From assembly GCA_045642085.1 (NCBI GenBank), contig JAZUIF010000098.1, forward strand, positions 1-64,000: a stretch of 64,000 nt of DNA, read 5' to 3'. Every line of letters begins with the position of its first letter. The stretch's first letter is position 1. Shown piece after piece: positions 16,541 to 25,127 of the stretch. The stretch is from UBA1723 sp045642085. GTDB lineage: Bacteria > Bacteroidota > Bacteroidia > Bacteroidales > Paludibacteraceae. The notes under the pieces are model-generated. The model was not told where the DNA came from. It did no database searches and saw only the letters and a list, made by a program, of their open reading frames with translations. Both the position numbers and the translations under genes were made by a program.

Positions 16541-17011
16541 ATGAAGATAAAGGTTTTATTTATCGCGATAGTTTCGCTAATGATGTTCAGTGTAGATGCA
16601 TATTCTCAGTGTAAGGGAAAATGTAGAAACGGTAAGGGTATCTACACATTCGAAGATGGCGAAGTGTACGATGGACAATTCGTAGACGGCCAGTTTGATG
16701 GTAAGGGAACATATACTTATAATTCAGGTGCTAAGTACACTGGTGAGTTCAAGGCTGGTAAGCGCCATGGAAAGGGTACATATGTTTATCCTACTGGAGA
16801 CATCTATACTGGTGACTTTGTTGATGGTATGCCAAGTGGTACTGGAGTATACAGTTTCGCTAACGGTGACCGTTACGAGGGTGAGTTCCTAGAGGGTAAG
16901 AGAAATGGACAGGGTGTTTATATCTTTGCCAGCGGAACAAAGCAGACTGGTATATTTGAGAATTCATACATGATTGAGGAAATCTCAATTGAGCGTGTGA
17001 AGAAACAGTAA
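16541..17011 (+). CDS. Secreted MORN-repeat protein
   Basis: The 156-residue protein has a signal peptide (about 1-23, ending VDAYSQ) and then about five MORN repeats of 23 residues: NGKGIYTFEDGEVYDGQFVD, FDGKGTYTYNSGAKYTGEF, RHGKGTYVYPTGDIYTGDF, PSGTGVYSFANGDRYEGEF and RNGQGVYIFASGTKQTGIF. MORN units form an extended beta sheet that binds lipids or other proteins in known cases; no enzymatic part is attached. Two Cys near residue 25 (CKGKC) may form a disulfide. It has its own promoter and a strong terminator, so it is a single-gene unit. The role is unknown; envelope location is inferred from the signal peptide. Confidence 0.85.
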   Translation: MKIKVLFIAIVSLMMFSVDAYSQCKGKCRNGKGIYTFEDGEVYDGQFVDGQFDGKGTYTYNSGAKYTGEFKAGKRHGKGTYVYPTGDIYTGDFVDGMPSGTGVYSFANGDRYEGEFLEGKRNGQGVYIFASGTKQTGIFENSYMIEEISIERVKKQ

Positions 17012-17045
17012 GAAACAATTTAGTTTATAATAAATCTCACCTTGC

Positions 17046-17080
17046 GGGTTTGTAAAGATTCTTTACAAACCCTTTTTTTT
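17046..17080 (+). terminator. Terminator of the MORN protein gene
   Basis: GGGTTTGTAAAG and CTTTACAAACCC form a perfect 12-bp stem with a 3-base loop, followed by eight T. Confidence 0.92.
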
Positions 17081-17086
17081 GTTTAA

Positions 17087-17135
17087 AACGTTGACGTTGA
17101 CCTTAACGTTAACGTCAGCGTCAACGTTAACGTAG
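17087..17135. repeat. Short tandem AACGTT/AACGTC hexamer tract
   Basis: The tract is built of near repeats of ACGTTG, AACGTT, AACGTC and AGCGTC, partly self-complementary. It runs into the 3' end of the minus-strand tcdA gene and supplies its stop codon (TTA at 17127-17129 on the plus strand). Confidence 0.6.
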
Positions 17136-17876
17136 TGTTTTCATGACTTCGTTCACCACCACATTGGTGATCATGAATCCGAAGATGCCAGTGATGTGGA
17201 TAAGAGAACCGTTGACTTGCTTTGCTGATGATTTATCCTCTTCTGTCAAATATTCATCTTTACGGTATGGAATCTCAGGTGAGTAGATGCACTTAAACTT
17301 ATGTTTAGGCATTGTTTTGAATTTTTTGAATCTCTTGCGTATGGCAGCTGCTAACGGGCATCCCATCACCTTCCAGAATTCAGCAATAGAGATCTGTGTT
17401 GCATCTATTTTCGAAGCTGCACCCATTGATGATACAAATATCTTATTGTCGTAAGAAGACGCCTCCAAAATCAATGCAGCCTTGTTTGTTAAGCTGTCGA
17501 TGGCATCAATGATGATGTCGTAGTCGGCAAGATGAAAGTCGGCTTGATCGGCCTGAGTGTACGCTTTGTCGATTGTAGTCACGTTGGCGTCAGGATTGAT
17601 TGCAAGCAGACGCTCCTTAACTACATCTGTTTTCTTTCTGCCTACTGTAGCTGTAAGGGCTGGCATCTGGCGGTTGATATTAGTAGCATTCACAGTGTCG
17701 CAGTCGACAATGGTCATGTTGGTGAATCCAGTGCGGAAGAGACTCTCCGTACACCAGCTGCCCACACCGCCAAGACCAAGCACAATGACCTTTAACTCTC
17801 CTGCTTTCTTTACAAAATCCTCTCCCAACACGAGGTTGACGCGGTGGAATATATCGTTATTAATATCGTTTGCCAT
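17127..17876 (-). CDS. tcdA: tRNA threonylcarbamoyladenosine dehydratase (TcdA/CsdL, ThiF fold)
   Basis: Uses ATP to cyclise the t6A modification next to the anticodon (ct6A37). The 249-residue E1-like protein has the nucleotide-binding loop VIVLGLGGVGSWCTESL (about 30-46), DCDTVNATNINRQ (about 57), KTDVVKERLLAINP and DAIDSLTNKAALI. The start FHRVNLVLGEDFVKKAGELK matches the F-x-R-x-x-x-L-x-G family opening. The middle part IRKRFKKFKTMPKHKFKCIYS is basic and fits tRNA binding. ATG at 17876 is preferred; 18 further codons upstream from 17930 run into repeat sequence. Related ThiF/MoeB enzymes share the fold, but neither thiamine nor molybdopterin genes lie nearby. Confidence 0.88.
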   Translation of the reverse strand: MANDINNDIFHRVNLVLGEDFVKKAGELKVIVLGLGGVGSWCTESLFRTGFTNMTIVDCDTVNATNINRQMPALTATVGRKKTDVVKERLLAINPDANVTTIDKAYTQADQADFHLADYDIIIDAIDSLTNKAALILEASSYDNKIFVSSMGAASKIDATQISIAEFWKVMGCPLAAAIRKRFKKFKTMPKHKFKCIYSPEIPYRKDEYLTEEDKSSAKQVNGSLIHITGIFGFMITNVVVNEVMKTLR

Positions 17877-17888
17877 GATTATTCTATG

Positions 17889-17948
17889 GTAGGGGCAATG
17901 CTTTGTGCTTGCCCAGTAATGTAGGTGCAATATTTGGATATTGCCACC
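17889..17948. repeat. Palindrome pair related to family 2
   Basis: GTAGGGGCAATGC with GCTTGCCC (17889-17914), and GTGCAATATTTGGATATTGC continuing CAC (17925-17947), give two hairpins in series between tcdA and the ClC gene. The GTAGGGGCA border resembles the pair near 12258-12320. Confidence 0.55.
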
Positions 17949-17961
17949 ACGTTATATTGAT

Positions 17962-19740
17962 TTATTCTTCTGATAACTGAACGAGGATATTACGGTATTC
18001 GTTGAATATCTTCGCCTTAGAAACGAATCCTACGTATTTATCGTCCTCCACGACTGGTAGGTCCCAAGCCTGAGTGCTTTCGAATTTCTTCATCACAGAC
18101 TCCATAGAGTCGTGTAGAGAAAGAATCTCAGGAGCTGCGGTCATTAGGTCGCTCACCTGGAATTTAGTGTATAATTCAGGACGGAACATGATATTGCGGA
18201 TTTCATCAAGAGTGATGATACCCACAAGTTGACCTTTCTTGTTAAGGACAGGATATATATTTCGTTTTGTGCGTGAAATCACCTTCACTAGATCTTCCAA
18301 ATACATGTCTGGACGAAGCTTCTGCAAATCCTGCTCGATCACGTCGTCCATTCTTAGAAGTGTAAGCACTGTCTTGTCTTTGTGGTGAGTAAGAAGCTCT
18401 CCTTTAAGTGCAAGACGTTGAGCGTACAAACTGTGAGGCTCAAATGCGATGATTGTCATGTATGCCACAGTGGCAGTGATCATCAAGCTGACGAACAGAC
18501 CGTAGCCTCCTGTCAACTCAGCGATAAGGAATGTTCCGGTAAGCGGTGCGTGCATGACTCCAGCCATGACACCAGCCATTCCTGCCAACGCAAAATTCTT
18601 TTCAGGTAGACGGAACCACTGAGTGTAGTTGACAAGCATCGCCATTAGATAACCGGTGATACATCCTACAAACAGACTTGGGGCGAAGATTCCTCCGGTT
18701 CCTCCTGCACAGTTTGTCGCTGCCGACGCGAAAATCTTCAGCATGACAAGTAGGGCTAGGAAAAGGAAGAGCATCCAGAAATGGTCTCTAAACTGATAGA
18801 ATGCACTGTTCTCAGTCACTTTCACAGCGTCGTTGTCGAGTAGGGCAGTGATAGTGGTATATCCTTCACCGTAAAGTGGAGGAAGAAGGAAAATCAACAC
18901 ACTCAACATGATTCCACCGATCACCATCTTCTTTGTGGGTGAAGACACAGTTCCGAAGCTAGCCTCCAGTTTTGTCATTCCACGTGTGAAATATAGGGAT
19001 ATGAATCCGCACAACATTCCAAGAGCAATGTAGAAAGGCGTTCTTGTCGGAGTGAAAGGATCGTTGATTGTGAAACCAAACATGAATTCAGAGCCAGAAA
19101 GGAAGTATGTCACAAGGCTGGCTGTGATTGACGATATCAACAAAGGGATGATTGTCGCCATGGTAAGGTCGAGAAGCAACACCTCCAAAGTGAAGATGAC
19201 ACCTGTGATAGGAGCTTTAAAGATACCTGCCACCGCTGCCGACGCACCACAACCGACGAGAAGCATCAGTGTCTTTCTATCCATCTTGAAAGCCTTGCCA
19301 AGATTAGATCCGATGGCTGAACCAGTAAGTACGATAGGGGCCTCGGCTCCGACTGATCCACCGAATCCGATAGTCAGGGAACTGGCAACAAGAGACGACC
19401 ACATGTTGTGAGCTTTGATGACCGCCTTTCTTTGAGAAATCGCATAAAGGATTTTTGTCACTCCGTGGCTGATGTCGTCTTTGACAATGTAGCGGACAAA
19501 AGTGCTGGCTAGGAATATGCCGACGATTGGCATAACAAAATATAGGTAGTTGACGGCGCTAGCTTCCACTGTGTTTCTTACCAACTCATGAAGATATTCG
19601 ATGATGCTTTTCAAAACGTGGGCTGCCAATGCACAAAAAAATCCAACGAAAGCACTTAAAATCATCGTGAAGTATTTCGCTGAGATGGCATTCTCTCGCC
19701 AAACCAGAAATCGTTGAAATCTATGTTGTAAATTATACAT
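17962..19740 (-). CDS. ClC family chloride channel or proton/chloride antiporter with CBS pair
   Basis: Moves chloride or similar anions across the inner membrane. The 592-residue protein has the ClC membrane domain (about 25-430) with GSVGAEAPIVLTG (about 131), where the Glu matches the gating Glu of the GxExP motif, and GGTGGIFAPSLFVG (about 353), the GxFxP anion-binding loop. A pair of CBS domains fills about 455-585 (LVGIITLDEIRNIMF, KYVGFVSKAKIF) and may bind adenine nucleotides. The start is ATG 19740 (MYNLQHRFQRFLV); a TTG 14 codons further up is less likely. On the minus strand, CAAAATTA at 19799-19806 reads TAATTTTG and may be its -7 box. Channel or antiporter cannot be decided by eye. 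Confidence 0.9.
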   Translation of the reverse strand: MYNLQHRFQRFLVWRENAISAKYFTMILSAFVGFFCALAAHVLKSIIEYLHELVRNTVEASAVNYLYFVMPIVGIFLASTFVRYIVKDDISHGVTKILYAISQRKAVIKAHNMWSSLVASSLTIGFGGSVGAEAPIVLTGSAIGSNLGKAFKMDRKTLMLLVGCGASAAVAGIFKAPITGVIFTLEVLLLDLTMATIIPLLISSITASLVTYFLSGSEFMFGFTINDPFTPTRTPFYIALGMLCGFISLYFTRGMTKLEASFGTVSSPTKKMVIGGIMLSVLIFLLPPLYGEGYTTITALLDNDAVKVTENSAFYQFRDHFWMLFLFLALLVMLKIFASAATNCAGGTGGIFAPSLFVGCITGYLMAMLVNYTQWFRLPEKNFALAGMAGVMAGVMHAPLTGTFLIAELTGGYGLFVSLMITATVAYMTIIAFEPHSLYAQRLALKGELLTHHKDKTVLTLLRMDDVIEQDLQKLRPDMYLEDLVKVISRTKRNIYPVLNKKGQLVGIITLDEIRNIMFRPELYTKFQVSDLMTAAPEILSLHDSMESVMKKFESTQAWDLPVVEDDKYVGFVSKAKIFNEYRNILVQLSEE

Positions 19741-19979
19741 CCTAATAGTAGTTTTTATACCTTCCGTTCCTTGTTTTTCCAAACGGAAAATTGAATCTCA
19801 AAATTACAACTATTTTTCCATTCCGTTTCCTCGATTTCTCCTTTTTTTAATAATGAATGGATTTTTTACGTCGGAGTTGTGATTTTATCATCTTTTTTTG
19901 TAATTTTACAAAACATAATGTGTTGATTGCGGTAGAACGTCTATTTCGCACTCATGCATTTGAATTAAATGATAGTGAT

Positions 19980-21716
19980 ATGGCAGCAAATTGGGTATAT
20001 ACTTCTCTTACCGAAGAGCAAAATAAACAGAGAGATCTGATGTCTGAGGAACTCGGCATTAGTTCGATTCTCTGTCAGCTACTTGTGCGTCGAGGAATCA
20101 CGACAGTTGAGGCTGCCAAAAAGTTCTTCCGTCCACGCATCGAGGATCTTCACGATCCGTTCCTGATGAACGACATGGACAAGGCAGTCGATCGTCTTAA
20201 CCAGGCAATGGGAAAGAAGGAGCGTATTCTAGTGTATGGAGATTATGATGTCGACGGAATAACAGCTGTAGCACTTGTCTACAAATACTTGAAATTCAAC
20301 TATTCGTATGTTGATTTTTATATTCCAGACAGATATGTTGAAGGTAGTGGAATCTCGTATTTAGGTATCGACTACGCCGCAGAGACGAATGTCAAGCTAA
20401 TTGTGGCTCTCGACTGTGGTATCAAGGCTGTCGACAAGGTTAAGTATGCAAAGGAGAAGGGTATCGATTTTATCATTTGCGACCACCATACTCCAGACGA
20501 CAATCTTCCAGATGCAGTAGCTGTGCTCGATCCTAAACGTGCTGACTCGACTTATCCAGATTCTAACTTGTCGGCTTGCGGTGTCGGATTCAAACTGATG
20601 CAGGCGTTCGCTGTGAACAATGGTATTTCCCAGGATACACTTACAGATTTGTTCGACTTGACAGCGGTAAGTATCGCGTCGGATATCGTGCCTATCATAG
20701 GTGAGAACAGAATTTTGGCTTATTATGGTTTGAAGCAGTTGAACTCAAATCCTAGCCTTGGTTTGAAATGTATCATCGATGTTTGTGGATTGACAGGCAA
20801 GGAAATCACTATCTCTGATATCGTATTTAAAATAGGTCCTCGACTTAATGCATCCGGAAGAATCAAGACCGCATCTGAGGCGGTTGAACTTTTGATTTCA
20901 AAGGAGTTGACATTTGCTCGTGAGAAGAGTGACTGTATCGATAAATACAACCAGCAAAGAAAGGATTTGGACAAGAGCGTCACAGATGAAGCCATTGCCC
21001 AACTTGAGGATAAGAAAGAGGAACTAGACGGTAGCAACTCTATCGTGATATATAATCCAAACTGGAATCAGGGCGTTATCGGAATCGTTGCCTCTCGTCT
21101 TACTGAATTGCATTATAAGCCTACTATCGTATTGACATATTCGCAGGAGAATAATCTTGCCACTGGTTCAGGTCGTTCTGTTTCAGGTTTCGACTTGTAT
21201 AAGGCGATAGAGAACTGCAGTGATTTGCTTGAGAATTTCGGTGGCCACATGTATGCTGTAGGATTGCGTATGAAACCGGAGAACGTGCCGGAGTTCCGCA
21301 GACGAATGGAGCAGTATGTCACAGAGAACATCACTACAGAGCAGCAGAAACCACAGCAGGATATTGACGCGTTTATCGACTTCAAGGAGATCACTCCTAA
21401 GTTTGTGCGTCTGCTTAAGCAATTCAGTCCATTCGGACCTGAGAATATGAAGCCAGTTTTTGCAACACGCAAAGTGCTTGATTATGGAACAAGCCGTGTG
21501 GTTGGAAAGGAGAAGGAGCATTTGAAGCTTGAGTTGGTGGACTCTCAGAGTGAGTGCATCATGAATGGTATAGCGTTCGGATTGTCGGAGTATAACGACT
21601 ATATCAAGGCATTCAATCCAGTGGATATCTGCTACACAATAGAGGAGAACAACTTTAATGGTAGCTCTAACACACAGTTGATGATTAAGGATATTCGTCC
21701 ATTATCACAGAAATAG
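19980..21716 (+). CDS. recJ: Single-stranded-DNA-specific exonuclease RecJ
   Basis: A 5'-3' single-strand exonuclease in recombination and repair. The 578-residue DHH-family protein has VYGDYDVDGITAVAL (about 87), VALDCGIKA, ICDHHTPDD (about 166, the DHH motif), and SACGVGFKLMQAF. The DHHA1 domain has GVIGIVASRL and ATGSGRSVSGFDLYKA, then FGGHMYAVGL (about 420), followed by the C-terminal OB fold. The frame is open from 19857, but those 41 codons are a hydrophobic, Cys/Phe-rich stretch unlike RecJ. MAANWVY at 19980 gives the usual length. A terminator follows 13 bases after the stop. All active-site Asp and His positions look intact. Confidence 0.93.
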   Translation: MAANWVYTSLTEEQNKQRDLMSEELGISSILCQLLVRRGITTVEAAKKFFRPRIEDLHDPFLMNDMDKAVDRLNQAMGKKERILVYGDYDVDGITAVALVYKYLKFNYSYVDFYIPDRYVEGSGISYLGIDYAAETNVKLIVALDCGIKAVDKVKYAKEKGIDFIICDHHTPDDNLPDAVAVLDPKRADSTYPDSNLSACGVGFKLMQAFAVNNGISQDTLTDLFDLTAVSIASDIVPIIGENRILAYYGLKQLNSNPSLGLKCIIDVCGLTGKEITISDIVFKIGPRLNASGRIKTASEAVELLISKELTFAREKSDCIDKYNQQRKDLDKSVTDEAIAQLEDKKEELDGSNSIVIYNPNWNQGVIGIVASRLTELHYKPTIVLTYSQENNLATGSGRSVSGFDLYKAIENCSDLLENFGGHMYAVGLRMKPENVPEFRRRMEQYVTENITTEQQKPQQDIDAFIDFKEITPKFVRLLKQFSPFGPENMKPVFATRKVLDYGTSRVVGKEKEHLKLELVDSQSECIMNGIAFGLSEYNDYIKAFNPVDICYTIEENNFNGSSNTQLMIKDIRPLSQK

Positions 21717-21729
21717 TATACGTATATAA

Positions 21730-21760
21730 GGAGACATCTTAGTCGGAGTCTCCTTTTTTT
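21730..21760 (+). terminator. Terminator of recJ
   Basis: GGAGAC (21730-21735) pairs with GTCTCC (21748-21753) and is followed by seven T. Confidence 0.75.
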
Positions 21761-21791
21761 GAGTTTTAGAAAAGATATATAAGTCGAACTG

Positions 21792-23012
21792 ATGGCATTA
21801 TTGAACGAAGATTATTTGAAACTTCCGGAAAACTACCTTTTTACGGAAATTCATCGAAAAGTAAATATTTTTAAGATTACTCGTCCTGGCTCGAAAGTCA
21901 TTCATCTCGATGCGGGTGATTCCAACCATATTCTTCAAGGAGAGTATGTTGACTCATTCCGCAAAAATCTAGAGATGATGGCGTCGTCTCATGCTACCAA
22001 ATCGACAGATGTTCCAGAGCGTTTGAAGGCGTTGGAAACAAAGATTCTAAAAACTGATTATGAAAGCAATGGGATAAAGCTGTCAACGGATGATATCTTC
22101 ATCAACGATGATCCACGCAATGCTGCTGCGGATGTGTTGGAATTGTTGAGTAGGGATAATATCATCGGAGTGTTTGATCCGTCGTATCCTGCATTCATAT
22201 ATAATACAGTGATGAGTGGACGTTCTGGGCAGAAGATGGAAGACGGAAGATGGAGCAATCTCGTCTATTTGCCATGTAATGCTGAGAATAATTTTGTGCC
22301 ATCGATTCCCAAGGAGAGATTGGATGTCGTATATTTGAGTTTGCCGAATAATCCTACAGGTACAACTCTCACTACTGATGAATTGAAGAAATGGGTGAAA
22401 TATGCCAACGATACGCATACACTTATTATTTATGATGCGTCCCATGCTCATTATGTGCGACAGAAAAAAGTACCTCGTTCGATATATGAGATAAAGGGAG
22501 CACAGAAGGTGGCTATCGAGTTGAGAAGCTTCTCAAAGACGACAGGATACACCGGTACTAATTTTGGCTTCACTATCATTCCTAGTGAAGTGGTGGCATA
22601 TACGGAGATGGGCAAGGCAATGTCGCTTAACCAGTTGTGCAGACGTCGCCAGACATCCAAATTTTCAGGAATCCCATATTTAGGTCTGTGTGCGGCTGAA
22701 GCTATTTATACGCCAGAGGGTCAGAAACAGATGCATCAGATAGCCGATTATTACATAGCAAATGCCAAGATGATTAAAGAGAAGTTGCAATCCATTGGTT
22801 TGACAGTGGCTGGAGGCGACAATTCTCCATATCTATGGGTGAAGACACCTGATGGAGTGAACTCGTGGAGATTCTTTGAGCAGATGCTTTATGAAAAATC
22901 GATAGTCTGCACGCCTGGTGTCGGATTCTGTCCAGGAGGAGAGGGCTATGTCAGATTCTCAGGATTCTCGGAAAAGTCAGATGTAGAGGAGGCGATGTCG
23001 AGACTAGGTTGA
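21792..23012 (+). CDS. Divergent LL-diaminopimelate aminotransferase-like protein
   Basis: The 406-residue fold-type I PLP protein clearly derives from the DapL family: MALLNEDYLKLPENYLF, NIFKITRP, YLPCNAENNFVPSIP, LSLPNNPTGTTLT, SIYEIKGAQKVAIELRSFSK and AAEAIYTPEGQKQ all match by eye. The PLP Lys is kept (SFSKTTGYTG, about 248). Several positions that I recall as invariant in DapL are changed: GIGD(V/T)T is DAGDSNHIL, the GYGPEQGY segment is missing (ATKSTDVPERL), DGAKSD is NDDPRNAAA, DAAYE is DASHAHY, FTGTR is YTGTN, and WNRRQ is CRRRQ. The common C-terminal Arg is kept (YVRFSGF). It probably has another substrate or has lost DapL activity. It is monocistronic between recJ and glmS. Confidence 0.8.
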   Translation: MALLNEDYLKLPENYLFTEIHRKVNIFKITRPGSKVIHLDAGDSNHILQGEYVDSFRKNLEMMASSHATKSTDVPERLKALETKILKTDYESNGIKLSTDDIFINDDPRNAAADVLELLSRDNIIGVFDPSYPAFIYNTVMSGRSGQKMEDGRWSNLVYLPCNAENNFVPSIPKERLDVVYLSLPNNPTGTTLTTDELKKWVKYANDTHTLIIYDASHAHYVRQKKVPRSIYEIKGAQKVAIELRSFSKTTGYTGTNFGFTIIPSEVVAYTEMGKAMSLNQLCRRRQTSKFSGIPYLGLCAAEAIYTPEGQKQMHQIADYYIANAKMIKEKLQSIGLTVAGGDNSPYLWVKTPDGVNSWRFFEQMLYEKSIVCTPGVGFCPGGEGYVRFSGFSEKSDVEEAMSRLG

Positions 23013-23090
23013 TGATACTTTATCAGAGTTGCCAAAATGTCAAGACATGTTAACATAATTTAAGAAAATTGGAAACTTTGTGCTTTCATT

Positions 23091-23098
23091 TACTTTTG
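23091..23098 (+). promoter_or_regulatory. Promoter -7 box of glmS
   Basis: TACTTTTG fits TAnnTTTG, 55 bases before the ATG. ATTG at 23068-23071, 19 bases upstream, may be the -33 box. No glmS ribozyme is recognisable in the short leader. Confidence 0.55.
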
Positions 23099-23153
23099 CT
23101 TTTTAATTATTAATGTATAATTTTGCAAGAAATTAAGAAAATTTTGAAAGTTT

Positions 23154-24998
23154 ATGTGCGGAATTGTAGGTTACATTGGAACTAAAGAAGCATACCCTAT
23201 TTTGATAAAGGGTTTGCACCGTCTTGAATATAGAGGATATGATAGCGCCGGAGTCGCTATGATTGACGACAAAGGTGGATTGAACGTCTACAAATCAAAA
23301 GGAAAAGTTTCTGATTTGGAGGCATTCGCAAGAGATAAGGATTTGAGCGGAAACATCGGTATTGCACATACTCGTTGGGCAACACACGGAGAACCAAACG
23401 ATTGCAACGCTCACCCTCACTATTCTCAGAGCGAGAATCTAGCATTGATTCACAACGGTATCATTGAGAACTACGCTGTTATCAAGGAGTCTTTGATTGC
23501 TAAGGGATACACATTCAGAAGCACAACAGACACAGAGGTTCTAGTTCAGCTTATTGAGTTCGTTAAGAAGGAGAACAATTGTGACCTTTGTACAGCAGTT
23601 CAGTTGGCGTTGAGCCAGGTAGTTGGAGCATACGCAATCGCAGTTATTGAGAAGGGACATCCTGAGACAATCATCGCTGCAAGAAAGAGTAGCCCACTAG
23701 TTGTTGGTATCGGTAACGACGAGTATTTCTTGGCTTCAGATGCAACACCAATCATCGAATATACAAATAAGGTTGTTTACTTGGCTGACGAGGAGATCGC
23801 CATCCTTACAAAGGGTAAGTCAATCAAGGTGTTGACTATTGCTAACGTAGAGAAGACTCCAAAGATTCAGGAGCTAGAGTTGAACCTATCAGAGCTTGAG
23901 AAGGGAGACTATGAGCACTACATGCTTAAGGAGATCTTCGAGCAGACACGTACAGTAATGGAGGCTACAAGCGGACGTATCAATGTTGATATGGACAATA
24001 TTGCACTTTGTGGTTTCATTGACAATAAGGAGCGTTTCATGAATGCAAGCCGTATTATCATTACTGCATGTGGTACAAGCTGGCATGCCGCTTTGATTGG
24101 TAAGTATGCAATCGAGGAGTTCGCAAAGATTCCTGTTGAGGTAGAGTATTCATCAGAGTTTAGATACCGTAAGCCGGTTATCAATTCAACAGATGTTGTG
24201 ATTGCTATTTCTCAGTCAGGTGAGACTGCTGATACATTGGCAGCTCTTGAGTTGGCTAAGGATAACGGAGCTCTTCTATTCGGTATCTGTAACGTAGTAG
24301 GTAGTAGCATCGCCAGAATGACAGGTGCAGGATGCTATACTCACGTGGGTCCAGAGATTGGAGTTGCTTCAACAAAGGCATTCACTGCTCAGGTACAGAT
24401 TTTGATCATGTTGGCTTTGTCTCTTGCAAAGGAGAAGAAGACTATCGATAACGCATTCTACCGCCATGTATTGGAGGAGATGTTCACATTGCCACAGAAG
24501 ATTGAGACAATTTTGGCTCAGAACGATAAGATTAAGGATTTCGCAAGAATCTTTACTTACGCTTCTAACTTCATCTATCTAGGCCGTGGATACAACTTCC
24601 CAGTAGCCTTGGAGGGGGCTTTGAAGTTGAAGGAAATCTCTTACATCCACGCTGAGGGTTATCCAGCAGCTGAGATGAAGCACGGACCAATCGCATTGAT
24701 TAATGCAGAGATGCCAGTTGTAGTTATTGCGACTAACTCTCCTACATATGAGAAGGTTGTCAGCAACATCCAGGAAATCAAGTCTCGTAAGGGTAAGGTT
24801 ATCGCAATCGTATCTGAGGGCGACGAGATTGCAAGTAAGATTGCAGACTACTCAATCGTTATCCCAGATACAGTTGAGTGCTTGGTTCCAATCTTGGCAA
24901 CAATTCCATTGCAGCTATTGTCTTACCACATCGCTGTGGCTAAGGGTTGTGATGTTGACCAACCTCGTAACCTTGCAAAGAGCGTTACTGTAGAGTAA
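23154..24998 (+). CDS. glmS: Glutamine-fructose-6-phosphate aminotransferase (isomerising)
   Basis: Makes glucosamine-6-phosphate from fructose-6-phosphate and glutamine, the first step to UDP-GlcNAc for peptidoglycan and LPS. The 614-residue protein starts MCGIVGYIG, so Cys2 becomes the N-terminal nucleophile of the class II glutaminase domain (HTRWATHGEPN about 64-74, HNGIIENY about 98). Two SIS domains follow (ITACGTSWHAALIGKY about 303; SQSGETADTLAAL; EIGVASTKAFTAQ; LGRGYNFPVALEGALKLKE), and the C-terminal DQPRNLAKSVTVE is invariant in GlmS. Length and motifs are complete. It is a single-gene unit with its own promoter and terminator. Confidence 0.96.
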   Translation: MCGIVGYIGTKEAYPILIKGLHRLEYRGYDSAGVAMIDDKGGLNVYKSKGKVSDLEAFARDKDLSGNIGIAHTRWATHGEPNDCNAHPHYSQSENLALIHNGIIENYAVIKESLIAKGYTFRSTTDTEVLVQLIEFVKKENNCDLCTAVQLALSQVVGAYAIAVIEKGHPETIIAARKSSPLVVGIGNDEYFLASDATPIIEYTNKVVYLADEEIAILTKGKSIKVLTIANVEKTPKIQELELNLSELEKGDYEHYMLKEIFEQTRTVMEATSGRINVDMDNIALCGFIDNKERFMNASRIIITACGTSWHAALIGKYAIEEFAKIPVEVEYSSEFRYRKPVINSTDVVIAISQSGETADTLAALELAKDNGALLFGICNVVGSSIARMTGAGCYTHVGPEIGVASTKAFTAQVQILIMLALSLAKEKKTIDNAFYRHVLEEMFTLPQKIETILAQNDKIKDFARIFTYASNFIYLGRGYNFPVALEGALKLKEISYIHAEGYPAAEMKHGPIALINAEMPVVVIATNSPTYEKVVSNIQEIKSRKGKVIAIVSEGDEIASKIADYSIVIPDTVECLVPILATIPLQLLSYHIAVAKGCDVDQPRNLAKSVTVE

Positions 24999-25026
24999 TC
25001 AAGATAATTTATAATATATGTGAAGA

Positions 25027-25056
25027 GGGGCAAACGTGAGTTCGCCCCTTTTTTGT
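25027..25056 (+). terminator. Terminator of glmS
   Basis: AGGGGC and GCCCCT form the base of the stem with an inner AAC/GTT pairing, followed by six T. Confidence 0.85.
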
Positions 25057-25088
25057 GTTTGGCATTTTTCATTTTGCGTTGACTTTCG

Positions 25089-25096
25089 TATCTTTG
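25089..25096 (+). promoter_or_regulatory. Promoter -7 box of the histidine phosphatase gene
   Basis: TATCTTTG, 31 bases before the ATG at 25128; fits TAnnTTTG. Confidence 0.6.
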
Positions 25097-25127
25097 CAAC
25101 AAATGCCGAAAGGATAATATTAAATAT

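Noticed and set aside
23099..23153. glmS ribozyme in the glmS leader
   Set aside because: The leader is only about 50 bases, AT-rich, and lacks the space and conserved core of the ribozyme.
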